DNA from: a virus
DNA length: 55,576 nucleotides
Strand: one strand, 5' to 3'
Virus record (IMG/VR): IMGVR_UViG_3300025601_000022
Location: 1-55,576 of that record
Made by a program: the position numbers and the translations under genes. The notes beneath the pieces were generated by a model that was given only the letters and a program-made list of their open reading frames with translations, was not told where the DNA came from and ran no database searches. Positions 39,901-48,435 of the stretch are shown one piece after another (the stretch's first letter is position 1; the number at the start of each line of letters is the position of its first letter).

Positions 39901-41712
39901 TCTGCGCTTGTCGCTTGTGGAATTGTGGCGGGAGTAATTCCTACCACTCCCCCTGCAACGTGGTTCAATAACCCTGCATTGAAAGAGGCAACCCCTCTGA
40001 CAGTAGACGATGATGGTCGAGTTTTTGGCCACATTGCTGCATGGCATGTTGACCATATTGGAATGTCTTTTGGGACCAGACCTCCTCGAAGTAGAAGCAA
40101 ATATGCTTACTTCCATACCGGAGTCGTTCGTACCGAGGAAGGTAACGATGTCCCGGTTGGTCAACTAACTTTAGCTGGTGGCCATGCTTCTCTTGAAGCG
40201 TCAGCTCAGGAAGCCGTTCGTCACTACGACGACACCGCTTCGTCTATTGCAGATGTTCATGCAGGTGAAGACTCCTACGGAATTTGGGTAGCAGGGGCCC
40301 TACGTCCAGGCACATCTCCTGAGCAAGTCCGAGCTCTTCGTGCCTCTGCTCCTTCAGGTGACTGGCGTCCTATTAAGGGACAGCTTGAATTAGTTGCTGT
40401 ATGTCAAGTAAATGTTCCTGGATTCCCAATTGCCCGTGCTCGTGTTGCATCCGGCCAAGTCATGGCCCTCGTCGCGGCAGGTGCCAACACCTTGGCTCGA
40501 ATGAAGAGTGATCCCGTAACTGATCTAAAAAACCGTATCTCTAAATTAGAAGAGAAAGAAAATGCTCCTTTAGTGGCAGCAATGGAGTCTGCTAGATCTA
40601 AGGTTCTTGCTGTAAAAGCTGAAGAATTAGCTGCAAAAATGGGCAAAACCAAGAAAGAAATTGAAAAAGACTCTGACTACATGGTTTACGGAATAGATGA
40701 CGGTAACCCTGAAGAAGAGCTTGCAATTGTTTCACGCAGAATGCGTAAGCGTTTGGCTCAGGAAGGTAAAGCACTTCCTGACGGCTCATTCCCTATCAGA
40801 AATATAAACGACCTCAAAAATGCTATTCAATCATACGGTAGAGCAAAAGTTGGCAGCAAAGCTATGGTTCGTAGACATATTGTAAAAAGAGCTAGGGCAC
40901 TTAAACAGAGGGACATTGTCCCTCGAGAGTGGAAGGAAGCAGCGCTACTTGACTCTGTAGATAATATTCCTGACGAAGGAATTCTTGCAGCAGCAGATGA
41001 TCCGTGCTGGGAGGGCTACGTCATGATTGGGATGAAAACTCTCGATGGCAAAGAGGTTCCCAATTGCGTACCTAAAGATTCTGCAGTCCACGAGGTAGAT
41101 GAAGAAGATGATCTCCCAAAAGCACAGAGAGAGAGTAACAAAGAAAGTCTTACTCTCTCGAACGACATTCTTAGAGAAAGAATAAGAATTGTTGAGTCTA
41201 TGGTTGCTGCCGGTGGAGCCGACAGAAATCGTGGGAATGCTGAAAGTCTTCGTCGATACTGGACTCGCGGTGCAGGTGCATTAAAGATTCGCTGGGGAAC
41301 TCCTGGAGATTGGACTCGGTGCGTTCGATACCTGTCTAAGTACATGGGTGTTCGGGCAAAAGGCTACTGCCAATTGCGTCATAAAGAAGCAACTGGTGTA
41401 TATACCGGAAGCAAACTTAACCCAGGAAAACGCCGTGGTCGCAACAATAGTATCTTTTCTGCTTTTTCTGAGGCAGAATTTGGAATTTTTGAATCACTTT
41501 ATGGTGACCCAGAAGATTACACTACAAAAGTCTCTAACTCTGATTTAGAAATTCCTATGGAAGAGATTATGGCTCAGACTGACGATCTCTATGACAGCCA
41601 ATGGAACCCCCCTAAAGTTGTAGTTGTACTTATCAAAAAATGTGGATATTCTCCAGAAGGAGCTAGTCCAATAGTTGATGACTATAAGGATAATGACTAT
41701 GATAACAATTAG
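36922..41712 (+). CDS. 1596-residue capsid maturation protease polyprotein
   Basis: Modules by approximate residue: LAKGGQIGIKKIRHVAKYF ... WALWGGDAA (95-170); QMRDGLGRFAVTG (348); LRRFWIQGKG-RWG module, copy 1 (721-775); S78-like prohead protease (817-973) with His866 in GEGHNGS and Ser914 in GVSADL; a GRVFGHIAAWHVDHIG ... GIWVAGALRPGTS ... GDWRPIKGQLELVAV region (987-1190); RKRLAQEGKALPDGSFPIRN with RRHIVKRARAL (1272-1335); PCWEGYVMIGMKTLDG (1362); LRRYWTRGAG-RWG module, copy 2 (1442-1497). The true ATG is 36922, just after the upstream stop with AAGGA before it. The protease would cleave head proteins during maturation. Confidence 0.85.
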   Translation: MQFAGRSGTRVLFSSDNKSAIIDEELNYVLSIDYTPVLASSYVWSQTDFKPSVQSEDLAMAALTELDISVFSSSERMHTIPKSVQEEAKRAIEWRKEFKRGGTPIGLSSARTLAKGGQIGIKKIRHVAKYFPRHEVDKKGKGYKPADKEYPSNGRIAWALWGGDAAQKWSSSIVDRENKKENSSLVASHGYYDFEDPKTVDFSGFDSPAVKYMARVRLDGSGIDRLYAVKPCGTVLVWDDGSWNDLGHVDHDIKTYDKTLDDPYDTVDKMHVPLDPEAAVTVAALFDADPFSVRSLDEVAPEETAVYDLARFEMDFSIVDAIVAAPGFKTNQDGDYTPEERSEKATAQMRDGLGRFAVTGSRVIIGKNPNYKGEIVSQDGGAQTVKIKLDDGKYIDIAANQTQQEDTFNPIEQGREQPAGGGSLFDSNPIDTSGIIGEPRTPIGFAAQIPGTLPPLSRESLATMLNDFPAWVSSQRLSDKPVEAQTVVGLQKADYWYKKPDYNWSKLPNAMNNPMLRDFLENPKNRGWYASDIRMPDQLEATKSYEDVYRTPKARAQKDALIYESNSKYSYSKQISNGKTTVSSKYSKNSIIAAAENQSTETGAYENPRQSDVAPIYMAVVADDDAQAVMNLIALVPKGPGTTAPMTFKRDPGQWVADESILKDLNSPTPPPVVVLDNKALEDVITQIDGPAVAAQKKIDAMDGTQETTTASGFSGGPNEKHLRRFWIQGKGSSKVRWGSSGDMERCIEKMSIHLGPRAQAFCATLKKDAVGSWESSLTASALPSEEAVLDFIAMRSQRREAKNRILASASSYIVSEGEEGAEFYIPLVIPEEVESGDGRIFVSDAITIRELPLPLLWQIKTGEGHNGSVVVGKIVRMERTEEGIGNAYGFFDKGIYGKEAERLVKNGFIRGVSADLDQFEADEEAPEEGTDEEGKISSGKIKIRKARVMAVTIVPKPAFQECKIKVLETMKNQEDIVVPDGVYVDDLDAIEASALVACGIVAGVIPTTPPATWFNNPALKEATPLTVDDDGRVFGHIAAWHVDHIGMSFGTRPPRSRSKYAYFHTGVVRTEEGNDVPVGQLTLAGGHASLEASAQEAVRHYDDTASSIADVHAGEDSYGIWVAGALRPGTSPEQVRALRASAPSGDWRPIKGQLELVAVCQVNVPGFPIARARVASGQVMALVAAGANTLARMKSDPVTDLKNRISKLEEKENAPLVAAMESARSKVLAVKAEELAAKMGKTKKEIEKDSDYMVYGIDDGNPEEELAIVSRRMRKRLAQEGKALPDGSFPIRNINDLKNAIQSYGRAKVGSKAMVRRHIVKRARALKQRDIVPREWKEAALLDSVDNIPDEGILAAADDPCWEGYVMIGMKTLDGKEVPNCVPKDSAVHEVDEEDDLPKAQRESNKESLTLSNDILRERIRIVESMVAAGGADRNRGNAESLRRYWTRGAGALKIRWGTPGDWTRCVRYLSKYMGVRAKGYCQLRHKEATGVYTGSKLNPGKRRGRNNSIFSAFSEAEFGIFESLYGDPEDYTTKVSNSDLEIPMEEIMAQTDDLYDSQWNPPKVVVVLIKKCGYSPEGASPIVDDYKDNDYDNN

Positions 41713-41733
41713 TTTTTTAATAAAGGATGACAA

Positions 41734-42444
41734 ATGAAAATATACCCTGAAAACTACGATTTTACTCAAAAAGAAATAGATAATATGACTGCAGAAGAGC
41801 AAGATTTTTATAGTCCTCTGCCTGAAAATGACACCAATGGTCCTCCTGACGAAGCATATGATGAGTCCCCAGACGAACGAATGTTAGATGACAATCTTGA
41901 ACCTGGTGTAGAGCAGAAATACCGCTTTGAAGGCGGTAAATTTACGCCTGACACTCAGCCGAGAGATGCTGCAGGTCGTTTTCGGACAGTTTTAGCTCGA
42001 CTTAAGATTGATTTAGGCGCTGTGGGATCAGATAGAGCGCTTGAAAAGATTACAGAAGTTGAAAATTTTGACTTTACAGGAAACTACAGCGAGGCAGCTA
42101 AAGCTGCTGGAGATCTGATAGATATTATAGATCGACTTGATACAAAGGCACTTAACCCAGATTCTATCAGTAATGTTAGAGAAAGTAGTAGAGAGCTAGG
42201 AAAAACTATTGCTAATCTTCCGTTTGCATTTGGCGAAGACTCTAAGAAAATTAGATTTTCAGACGTTCCCCCGGCTCTTAGGGATCTTATCGAAGACATG
42301 ATTACTAGAGTTGAAGCAAAAATTGGTCCAGAAGATGCTGCTATTGCTACTAAAGAAATAAAATCTTTTATGTCTGGTCAAGAATTTTATAGTCAATCTG
42401 ACATCTCTTCTCAGATGGCAAAGCTACTTCGGTTGCTTACCTAA
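41734..42444 (+). CDS. 236-residue head-module protein with RDAAGRF motif
   Basis: An acidic N-terminus with YDFTQKEID, then TPDTQPRDAAGRFRTVLARLK at about 69-90, then a helical region. The RDxxGRF motif is shared with the two polyproteins upstream. It may be a scaffold or capsid-interacting protein; not proven. AAAGGATGAC precedes the ATG. Confidence 0.68.
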   Translation: MKIYPENYDFTQKEIDNMTAEEQDFYSPLPENDTNGPPDEAYDESPDERMLDDNLEPGVEQKYRFEGGKFTPDTQPRDAAGRFRTVLARLKIDLGAVGSDRALEKITEVENFDFTGNYSEAAKAAGDLIDIIDRLDTKALNPDSISNVRESSRELGKTIANLPFAFGEDSKKIRFSDVPPALRDLIEDMITRVEAKIGPEDAAIATKEIKSFMSGQEFYSQSDISSQMAKLLRLLT

Positions 42445-42485
42445 AAACCAAAAAAATCGTACAACTAGGCATACAAAAAGCACTG

Positions 42486-42600
42486 TACAATTTGTTACTA
42501 GGTGGAGTGCCTCCACGCCTCGTGCGTCTCGGAGTCCCTCGGCCCGACCGATCAGCATGGACTGAGAAAGCCTCAGACCCCACGACTGCCCTGGAGGGAC
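42486..42600 (+). promoter_or_regulatory. Structured leader of the major capsid gene
   Basis: TACAAT (42486-42491) resembles a -10 box, but no good -35 box is present. Hairpins GTGGAG-TGC-CTCCAC (42502-42516) and CTGAG-AAAGC-CTCAG (42562-42576) follow, then GGAGGGACA before the GTG. It is the longest gap in the head module. Confidence 0.45.
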
Positions 42601-42601
42601 A

Positions 42602-44659
42602 GTGGACCGTATAAAAGAACAGCTAGATCAGCTGGCGGAGCTTGGCGACGAAGATGTCGCTTCACTTCAGTCAGAGATCATTGGTGAATTTGAATCGGTC
42701 GAGACTCAAGATCCCACTCCACAGACAGTTGACGCTATGACGTCGCTTGCCGACATGCTTGACACCGTTCGCGGTGAAGTTAAGCGCCGCGAGGTTTTGG
42801 CAGCAGAGCTTGCTCAAAGAGCATCCGAAGCTGCTAGTCGTGTGTACGGTCAAGACGGCGGTCCTATGGAGGACATGGAAGATGGTATGGAAGATGGTAT
42901 GGAAGAGGAGGACAAGTCAATGACAGAAGCAGCAATGCCTATGGATGATGAAGTCTCCGACGATATGCCTTCCGATGAAGCCCCAATGGAAGATGAAATG
43001 CCAATGGAAGACGAGGCAGCTGTCGAAGTTGAGGTTGAAGAAGAAGAAATGCCTGAAATGAAATCTGAATCCGATGAGGACGAAGAAAAAATGGAAATGT
43101 CTACCACATCCGAAGCGTCAACCGCTGTAGAAGAGACCGTAGAGCTCTCGACAGAAGAAGTTACACCCGAGACCGTCACTGAGGCATCCGCCGAGGAGAC
43201 TGTTGTCGCTGCAGCTGAAGAACAAACTGCAGATACAACACCTGCCGAAGCGGAACTTTCTGCTAAGGAAGAAACAGCTTCAACTGATGCCGAAGTAAAT
43301 GCTGAGGCCGCAGTGCAAGAAACATCCCAAGAAGACCCAACCCCAATTATGGAGGCACCCGTGACCGCCGCTGCAGAAAACGCAGATAACCTCGATATCG
43401 AGGCCCCGGCTGACCGTCGTCCTGTTGTTCAGGCTGCTGCCGCTCCCGTGGCGATCACGGCGGGCGCTGACATCCCTGGATACACCGCTGGCAGCCCACT
43501 GAATGATATGAACGCTGTTGCTGAGGCAATGGCAAAGCGACTTCACGCGCTTAGGCGTGTGAATGGTGGAGATGGAGAACAACATATCGTTGCTTCTGTC
43601 ACCACATCCTTTCCAGAGGGTCGCACTCTCGGCACAGACGCCGAATCCAACTGGAACAAGATCCAGAACGTCGTTGGCCCAGAAGCCCTCGTCGCCGCTG
43701 GTGGACATCAAGCACCATTCGAGGTTCGCTACGACATCTTCGGTTTCGGTACCACAAACCGTCCCGTTCGTGACGCACTTCCTCGTTTCCAGGCCGACCG
43801 TGGCGGTATTCGCTACATCGTGCCTCCGGTGCTGACAAGCTATGACAATGCCGTCGGTGTATGGACCTCAGCAAATGATGCTGCAGGAAGTCCAGACCCA
43901 GCAGCAAAGAATAGCTTGACCGTGACTGCTGCTCAGGAAGTTACCGTCGCTACTGACGCTGTAACTCTGCAGATGCAGTTTGGTAACCTCGCAACTCGTG
44001 CATACCCAGAACTGATTGCTCGTCACAACGAGCTTGGTCTGATTCAGCACGCTCGTGAGTCAGAGCAGTATCTGCTCAGCAAGATTGCAGCCGGTTCGAC
44101 GGCAGTAACAACCGCAAGCCTTATTGGTTTCGGTCGGGACTTCCTCGTTCAGCTCAGTCGTGCTGCAACAGCGTATCGTTCGCGCCACCGCCTCGAAGCA
44201 GATGCTCCTCTGCGTGTCATTGTTCCTGCATGGATCAAGGATGCAATGGTTGCTGACCTCACCCTGTCAATGCCAGGTGACAGCACCATGAATGCTTACG
44301 GAGAAATTGAAGGCTACATGTCCTCACGCGGGATTGTAGCTAGCTATTCACTCGATCAAAACGTGTACGGTGTTCAGAATTCAGGAACTCTCAATGAGTT
44401 TGCTGACTCGTTCACTTGGTACATGTTTGCTGAAGGAACCTTCGTGTTCCTTGATGGCGGTACTCTGGATCTCGGAATTATTCGGGATTCAACCCTCACC
44501 GGAACCAACGATTACAAGATGTTCGTTGAAACCTTTGAAGGTGTCGCTAAGGTCGGTATCGAGGCACTTGTAGTTACAAGCACTATTAGTGTGAACGGTG
44601 TGGCTGCTGCCCTCCGCGATACCACTGGTGGAGCAACTGCAACGGCAATTGAATACTAA
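42602..44659 (+). CDS. Major capsid protein with acidic N-terminal scaffold-like region
   Basis: The product has 685 residues from GTG 42602 (GGAGGG upstream). Residues 1-85 are helical, about 85-255 strongly acidic (Glu/Asp/Met rich), and about 285-685 form the HK97-type capsid domain, with DNAVGVWTSANDA, QMQFGNLATRAYPELIARHNELGLIQHARESEQYL and LRVIVPAWIKDAM. The layout suggests a delta-like scaffold fused to the shell protein and removed by the upstream protease, as in HK97; the cleavage site is not identified. Confidence 0.87.
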   Translation: MDRIKEQLDQLAELGDEDVASLQSEIIGEFESVETQDPTPQTVDAMTSLADMLDTVRGEVKRREVLAAELAQRASEAASRVYGQDGGPMEDMEDGMEDGMEEEDKSMTEAAMPMDDEVSDDMPSDEAPMEDEMPMEDEAAVEVEVEEEEMPEMKSESDEDEEKMEMSTTSEASTAVEETVELSTEEVTPETVTEASAEETVVAAAEEQTADTTPAEAELSAKEETASTDAEVNAEAAVQETSQEDPTPIMEAPVTAAAENADNLDIEAPADRRPVVQAAAAPVAITAGADIPGYTAGSPLNDMNAVAEAMAKRLHALRRVNGGDGEQHIVASVTTSFPEGRTLGTDAESNWNKIQNVVGPEALVAAGGHQAPFEVRYDIFGFGTTNRPVRDALPRFQADRGGIRYIVPPVLTSYDNAVGVWTSANDAAGSPDPAAKNSLTVTAAQEVTVATDAVTLQMQFGNLATRAYPELIARHNELGLIQHARESEQYLLSKIAAGSTAVTTASLIGFGRDFLVQLSRAATAYRSRHRLEADAPLRVIVPAWIKDAMVADLTLSMPGDSTMNAYGEIEGYMSSRGIVASYSLDQNVYGVQNSGTLNEFADSFTWYMFAEGTFVFLDGGTLDLGIIRDSTLTGTNDYKMFVETFEGVAKVGIEALVVTSTISVNGVAAALRDTTGGATATAIEY

Positions 44660-44718
44660 GCTAAAACAGTAATTAATAACAACTAGGCCGTTCAGAAGCC
44701 CCGAGAGGAATAAAAAAG

Positions 44719-45594
44719 ATGGCATTTCAAGGAGCGTTTTTACCTCCAGAACTGACACCTGCCTCTTGCGGGCTTCTGAGCGTTGCCGACGTTGAGAAGC
44801 ACACAGGTCGGGAGTATGACGAGCGTTGGGTTCGTGGTTTTGACTATGAATTTGACACTCTTCCTACAGTCCGGTTGCTCTCTGTCGATGATGATGTAGT
44901 CACTGGCGGGGAGCTTTACGATGGTACGAGAAGTACTCGGTATCTCCCATACACCCCATTTTTTATTGAAGTAGAAGATTTTAGATCAGCATTTGACCTT
45001 CCCGGTGAAGATCGGTTCAAGAGGGTAAAAAAGCAACTAGAAGCTGCAACACAAAAAGCTACCGAAACAGAGTTGTGGAGCGGAAAAACTGCTTTAGGAA
45101 ACTCTAATGACAATTTATTCTTAAGCAAAGAAGGCTCTGCAACCTTGGCAGCAACTGGTGCGTTTCCACCAAATGTTGCTCTTATGTATTTAGAACAGGC
45201 GATATCAAACTCCCCTACGGGAGAGAGTGCAACAATCCACTTGACAAGAGACGTTGCCTCATATCTAAACAATGCCATTCTAGACACAGACCCATCAGAA
45301 AAAGGTTTACATCTAACTACTCGGATGGGAACTCGTGTTGTTATTGGTTCTGGGTACTCTGGAAGTGGCCCTATCGGGGCAGCGGGAGCGGCAGCAAGTC
45401 CTACAAATAAATGGATGTACGCGACCAGCAGGGTTCAAGTCCATTTAGGTAAAGTTGAAGTAGTAAACGACAATTTAGGTCAAGGAGTCAATGCTACTAT
45501 TAACGACATGAGAATCAAGGCTTTCCGCCCTGCAGCGGTCTACTTTGATCCCAGCATCCATTACACCGTCAGAGTGACTCTACCCACCTCGTAA
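44719..45594 (+). CDS. Second head protein, possibly HK97-fold
   Basis: The product has 291 residues. FIEVEDFRSAFDLPGEDRFKRVKKQLEAATQKATETELWSG, an HLTRDVASYL strand region and MYATSRVQVHLGKVEV near the C-terminus look like a capsid-type fold, but identity with the major capsid protein is not obvious. It may be a minor capsid or vertex protein. GAGAGGAAT precedes the ATG. Confidence 0.6.
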   Translation: MAFQGAFLPPELTPASCGLLSVADVEKHTGREYDERWVRGFDYEFDTLPTVRLLSVDDDVVTGGELYDGTRSTRYLPYTPFFIEVEDFRSAFDLPGEDRFKRVKKQLEAATQKATETELWSGKTALGNSNDNLFLSKEGSATLAATGAFPPNVALMYLEQAISNSPTGESATIHLTRDVASYLNNAILDTDPSEKGLHLTTRMGTRVVIGSGYSGSGPIGAAGAAASPTNKWMYATSRVQVHLGKVEVVNDNLGQGVNATINDMRIKAFRPAAVYFDPSIHYTVRVTLPTS

Positions 45595-45633
45595 CATTAA
45601 CTAACGTAAGAAATACTAAAGGAGAAAAAAGGA

Positions 45634-46677
45634 ATGGCCACTCAGGATTACGCGGCTAGCGTTCAAGGTGTGGCGATCCGAGTCACCAGACTGGACGCTG
45701 CTGGAAACTTGCTCAATGAAGCAGGAGATAGCTACACTACTACAGCATTTATGCGAACATCTTTTACCCCTGAATATGAAGAGGGCGACGAAGTTGTTGA
45801 AAAATCTGCGGACGGCACTGTGTGCGTGTCCTACAAGGCTCCCGATACCATGAAACGAATTACAATGGAACTTGCCATTTGTGAGCCAGATACAGAACTG
45901 ACTGCACTTATCTCAGGTGGATTGCTGCTTCGTAAAAACTTTGGAACATTTGCATCGCCTGAAAATAAGAGCATTGGTTGGGCAGCACCATCTGTTGGAG
46001 ATGACCCCACAGGAAATGGTGTCGCTCTAGAATGTTGGTCATTTGCTGTCAAAGATGGTCGTCGTTCTGCATCACTTCCATACTTTCACTGGGTGTTTCC
46101 CTACTGCCGCCTGCGTCAATCAGGCGATCGTGTGATTGAAAACGGAATGCTTGCAACTACGTTCGAGGGCTATGGCCTAGGTAACAATCTGTTTGCAGAC
46201 GGTCTTGATGGCCGCTGGGAGTTCCCTGTAGCCACCGAGCGCTCGTACTCATATGCTCGTACAACATATGCTCCTTCTGGGCTTAAAGGCTTCTATACAT
46301 GGCACAAGGATCTTGCTGCTTCTGTCTCGAACAAGTCTTTGACATCCAATATTGCAACTCTTACCACATCTTCTCCCCACACATATGCTGTAGGACAGAA
46401 AATTGTTGTCGCTGATGTTGACGCAACATTCAATGGTACACACACCATCACTGCAGTACCGTCTGCAACACAGATTAGATTTGCTAAGACAGCAAGTGAT
46501 GTTGTATCAACTGCAGTGTCACCTGCAGGTACCGTGGTCAGAAGCAAAGGATACGCAGCCGTAACAGACATTGATGGTTCACTTACTGAAAACTTCAACG
46601 TTCCAGGTAACGAAACGTATAACGACGAGTTGGATATTGACTTCATTGTTCCATCCGTTGAGGATCCAGTAGCATAA
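45634..46677 (+). CDS. Major tail (tube) protein with an inserted domain
   Basis: The product has 347 residues. The N-terminal three fifths (VQGVAIRVTRLDAAGNLL ... SFTPEYEEGDEVVEK ... YFHWVFPYCRLRQSGDRVIENG ... FEGYGLGNN) fit an actinophage tail tube subunit. Residues about 235-295 are a small beta domain (NIATLTTSSPHTYAVGQKIV ... TFNGTHTI) also found seven times in the distal tail protein. It probably sits on the outside of the tube. AAAGGAGAAAAAAGGA precedes the ATG. Confidence 0.8.
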   Translation: MATQDYAASVQGVAIRVTRLDAAGNLLNEAGDSYTTTAFMRTSFTPEYEEGDEVVEKSADGTVCVSYKAPDTMKRITMELAICEPDTELTALISGGLLLRKNFGTFASPENKSIGWAAPSVGDDPTGNGVALECWSFAVKDGRRSASLPYFHWVFPYCRLRQSGDRVIENGMLATTFEGYGLGNNLFADGLDGRWEFPVATERSYSYARTTYAPSGLKGFYTWHKDLAASVSNKSLTSNIATLTTSSPHTYAVGQKIVVADVDATFNGTHTITAVPSATQIRFAKTASDVVSTAVSPAGTVVRSKGYAAVTDIDGSLTENFNVPGNETYNDELDIDFIVPSVEDPVA

Positions 46678-46689
46678 TTCTAAAAAAGA

Positions 46690-46750
46690 GGGGCGAGTTG
46701 ACGTCCGCTAGTGGTTACACTGTTAGGCGGAACGTTACTCGCTCCTTTTT
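46690..46750 (+). terminator. Large intrinsic terminator after the tail tube gene
   Basis: GGGGCGAGT (46690-46698) and ACTCGCTCC (46737-46745), with further ACGT and CCGC/GCGG pairs inside, followed by TTTTT. It probably lowers expression of the genes downstream relative to capsid and tube. Confidence 0.82.
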
Positions 46751-46767
46751 AGATATCGAGGTATATT

Positions 46768-47907
46768 GTGAGTAATCTATGGACTACCGTAGAAGATCTT
46801 GGAGATTTCTCCGAGTCTGACTATGCCTATGATGCTTGCAAAACTGCTTCAAGCATTTTGTGGGCACTCTCTGGTCGAAAATTTAGTGGGGTAACCACGG
46901 TTACAGAACGATATGTATCTCAATTTGATCCTTATTTTAGTACTTCTGGTGCTGGATTTAAGTTTTTTCCTACTCTTGTTGGCGGGGAGACTCAAAACAT
47001 TCCAGTAGGAAGAGATCTTGCTGTCTACGGTAATGACTACCTAGGAGATGGAACTTCTTCTCGTTCACGAGTGCGTCTTAGGGGTCGTAAGGTTATCAAG
47101 GTCCACTGTGTAAGAAATAACGTCGGTGCGATTGTAGACCCTAAAACGTATTATTTAGCAGATCATTCGACTGTTTATGGCGCTCCAGGGTCCAATTGGA
47201 CAGCATTCAACGTTGAGATCACATATTCGTATGGAACACCTCCTCCCTCTTCTGGCAGAGCTGCTGCCCGACTTTTAGCAACAGAGCTAGTGAAAATGTA
47301 CGAAGGAGATGCCACCTGCGCTCTCCCTCAGAGAGTCACGAGTGTTTCTCGTCAGGGAGTAAGTTATACAATTCTAGATAGTCAAGACTTTCTTGATGAC
47401 ATGCGTACAGGGGTATACGCGGTAGATCTGTTTCTTAAGTCTGTTAACCCTGATAAGGCCAGAGCTAGAGCTAGAGTCTTTAGTCCCGACACTCCTAGGG
47501 CCAGAAGGATCACTCCTAAAGCTCCTGCTATTCCTCTCAGCTCATTTGACTTGTACGTTACACCTGAAGGTGGAGCGGTTCTGATCTATCTAGATGAAAT
47601 TGGCGGAGACTTTTTACTAGAAGACTCTTCTTGGACAATTAGTGCTCATGTGTCTGACTGGTCTAATGAGAAAATAGTACAACTTGTTGATGCTACAGAC
47701 CTGGATATAGTAGACGGCACTATACGAGTATCTGCCTCTTATTCAGACATTTCAAATATCATTGGTGCCAGAGATCCAGGAGTGTTGGATATTTATGCAA
47801 CACGTCCAAGTCTAGGCAACCCTGAAATTGATGAAATTATTAATTTAGTCTCCAGCAACGTGCTTTTCCAGCTGGGAGAACGAGTACTACCCATATATAC
47901 TGCATAA
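46768..47907 (+). CDS. Head-tail adaptor/connector protein
   Basis: The product has 379 residues from a GTG start. LGDFSESDYAYDACKTASSILWALSGRKFSG and CVRNNVGAIVDPKTYYLAD, then a helical region with ARLLATELVKMYEG, resemble connector proteins of actinophages. The C-terminal 120 residues are an extra beta-rich part. GATATCGAGG lies upstream. Confidence 0.75.
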   Translation: MSNLWTTVEDLGDFSESDYAYDACKTASSILWALSGRKFSGVTTVTERYVSQFDPYFSTSGAGFKFFPTLVGGETQNIPVGRDLAVYGNDYLGDGTSSRSRVRLRGRKVIKVHCVRNNVGAIVDPKTYYLADHSTVYGAPGSNWTAFNVEITYSYGTPPPSSGRAAARLLATELVKMYEGDATCALPQRVTSVSRQGVSYTILDSQDFLDDMRTGVYAVDLFLKSVNPDKARARARVFSPDTPRARRITPKAPAIPLSSFDLYVTPEGGAVLIYLDEIGGDFLLEDSSWTISAHVSDWSNEKIVQLVDATDLDIVDGTIRVSASYSDISNIIGARDPGVLDIYATRPSLGNPEIDEIINLVSSNVLFQLGERVLPIYTA

Positions 47908-47925
47908 AGACGAATTGGAGATGTT

Positions 47926-48435
47926 GTGACTACAAATAGAGACTTATCAAATGTTTCTGAGGATGCAAAAGCCCTTGCAGAGTACCTACAACAGATTTTA
48001 GACAAAACAGTTAATATTTTTGACAGCTACAGTCTTCCTTTGCCAGACAGAAGATACTGGACAATGGCGGATCCTGTCGTAGATTGTGAACAGTTAGTAG
48101 TGTCATTTATTCAAATGTATATTGGTGCTCCTGGGGATGAAGCTACTATGCCTAGACGTTGTATGGACCCTCGCACCGCTACTGTACACATTCAAATTGC
48201 TCGTCAAGTCCCTGTTGTTGGTCCTAGCGGTTCAGCCCCTTCTGCAGCCGTTATTCAAGAAAACTCTCAACTACAAGCATACGACGCTTGGGCCATGATA
48301 CAGAGTGCCGCTGAGTTAGATGCTTGGGAGACATCTGGGGGTTTTGGTCTAGGTGTTATTGCCACCGTAGAGACTTCAGAGCCTGAAGGCGGGTATCAGA
48401 GCACTACATTGACCATTACATCGGCGGTGCCATAA
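47926..48435 (+). CDS. Head-tail connector or tail terminator protein
   Basis: The product has 169 residues from a GTG start, preceded by TTGGAG. CEQLVVSFIQMYIG, then VHIQIARQVPVVG and a helical QAYDAWAMIQSAAELDAW segment, resemble the small connector or terminator proteins between adaptor and HK97-gp10-like genes. The exact role is uncertain. The stop overlaps the next start. Confidence 0.65.
   Translation: MTTNRDLSNVSEDAKALAEYLQQILDKTVNIFDSYSLPLPDRRYWTMADPVVDCEQLVVSFIQMYIGAPGDEATMPRRCMDPRTATVHIQIARQVPVVGPSGSAPSAAVIQENSQLQAYDAWAMIQSAAELDAWETSGGFGLGVIATVETSEPEGGYQSTTLTITSAVP

Noticed and set aside
42502-42687. 61-codon frame overlapping the capsid leader and start
   Set aside because: It runs through both hairpins and overlaps the capsid gene in another frame, with no ribosome binding site.
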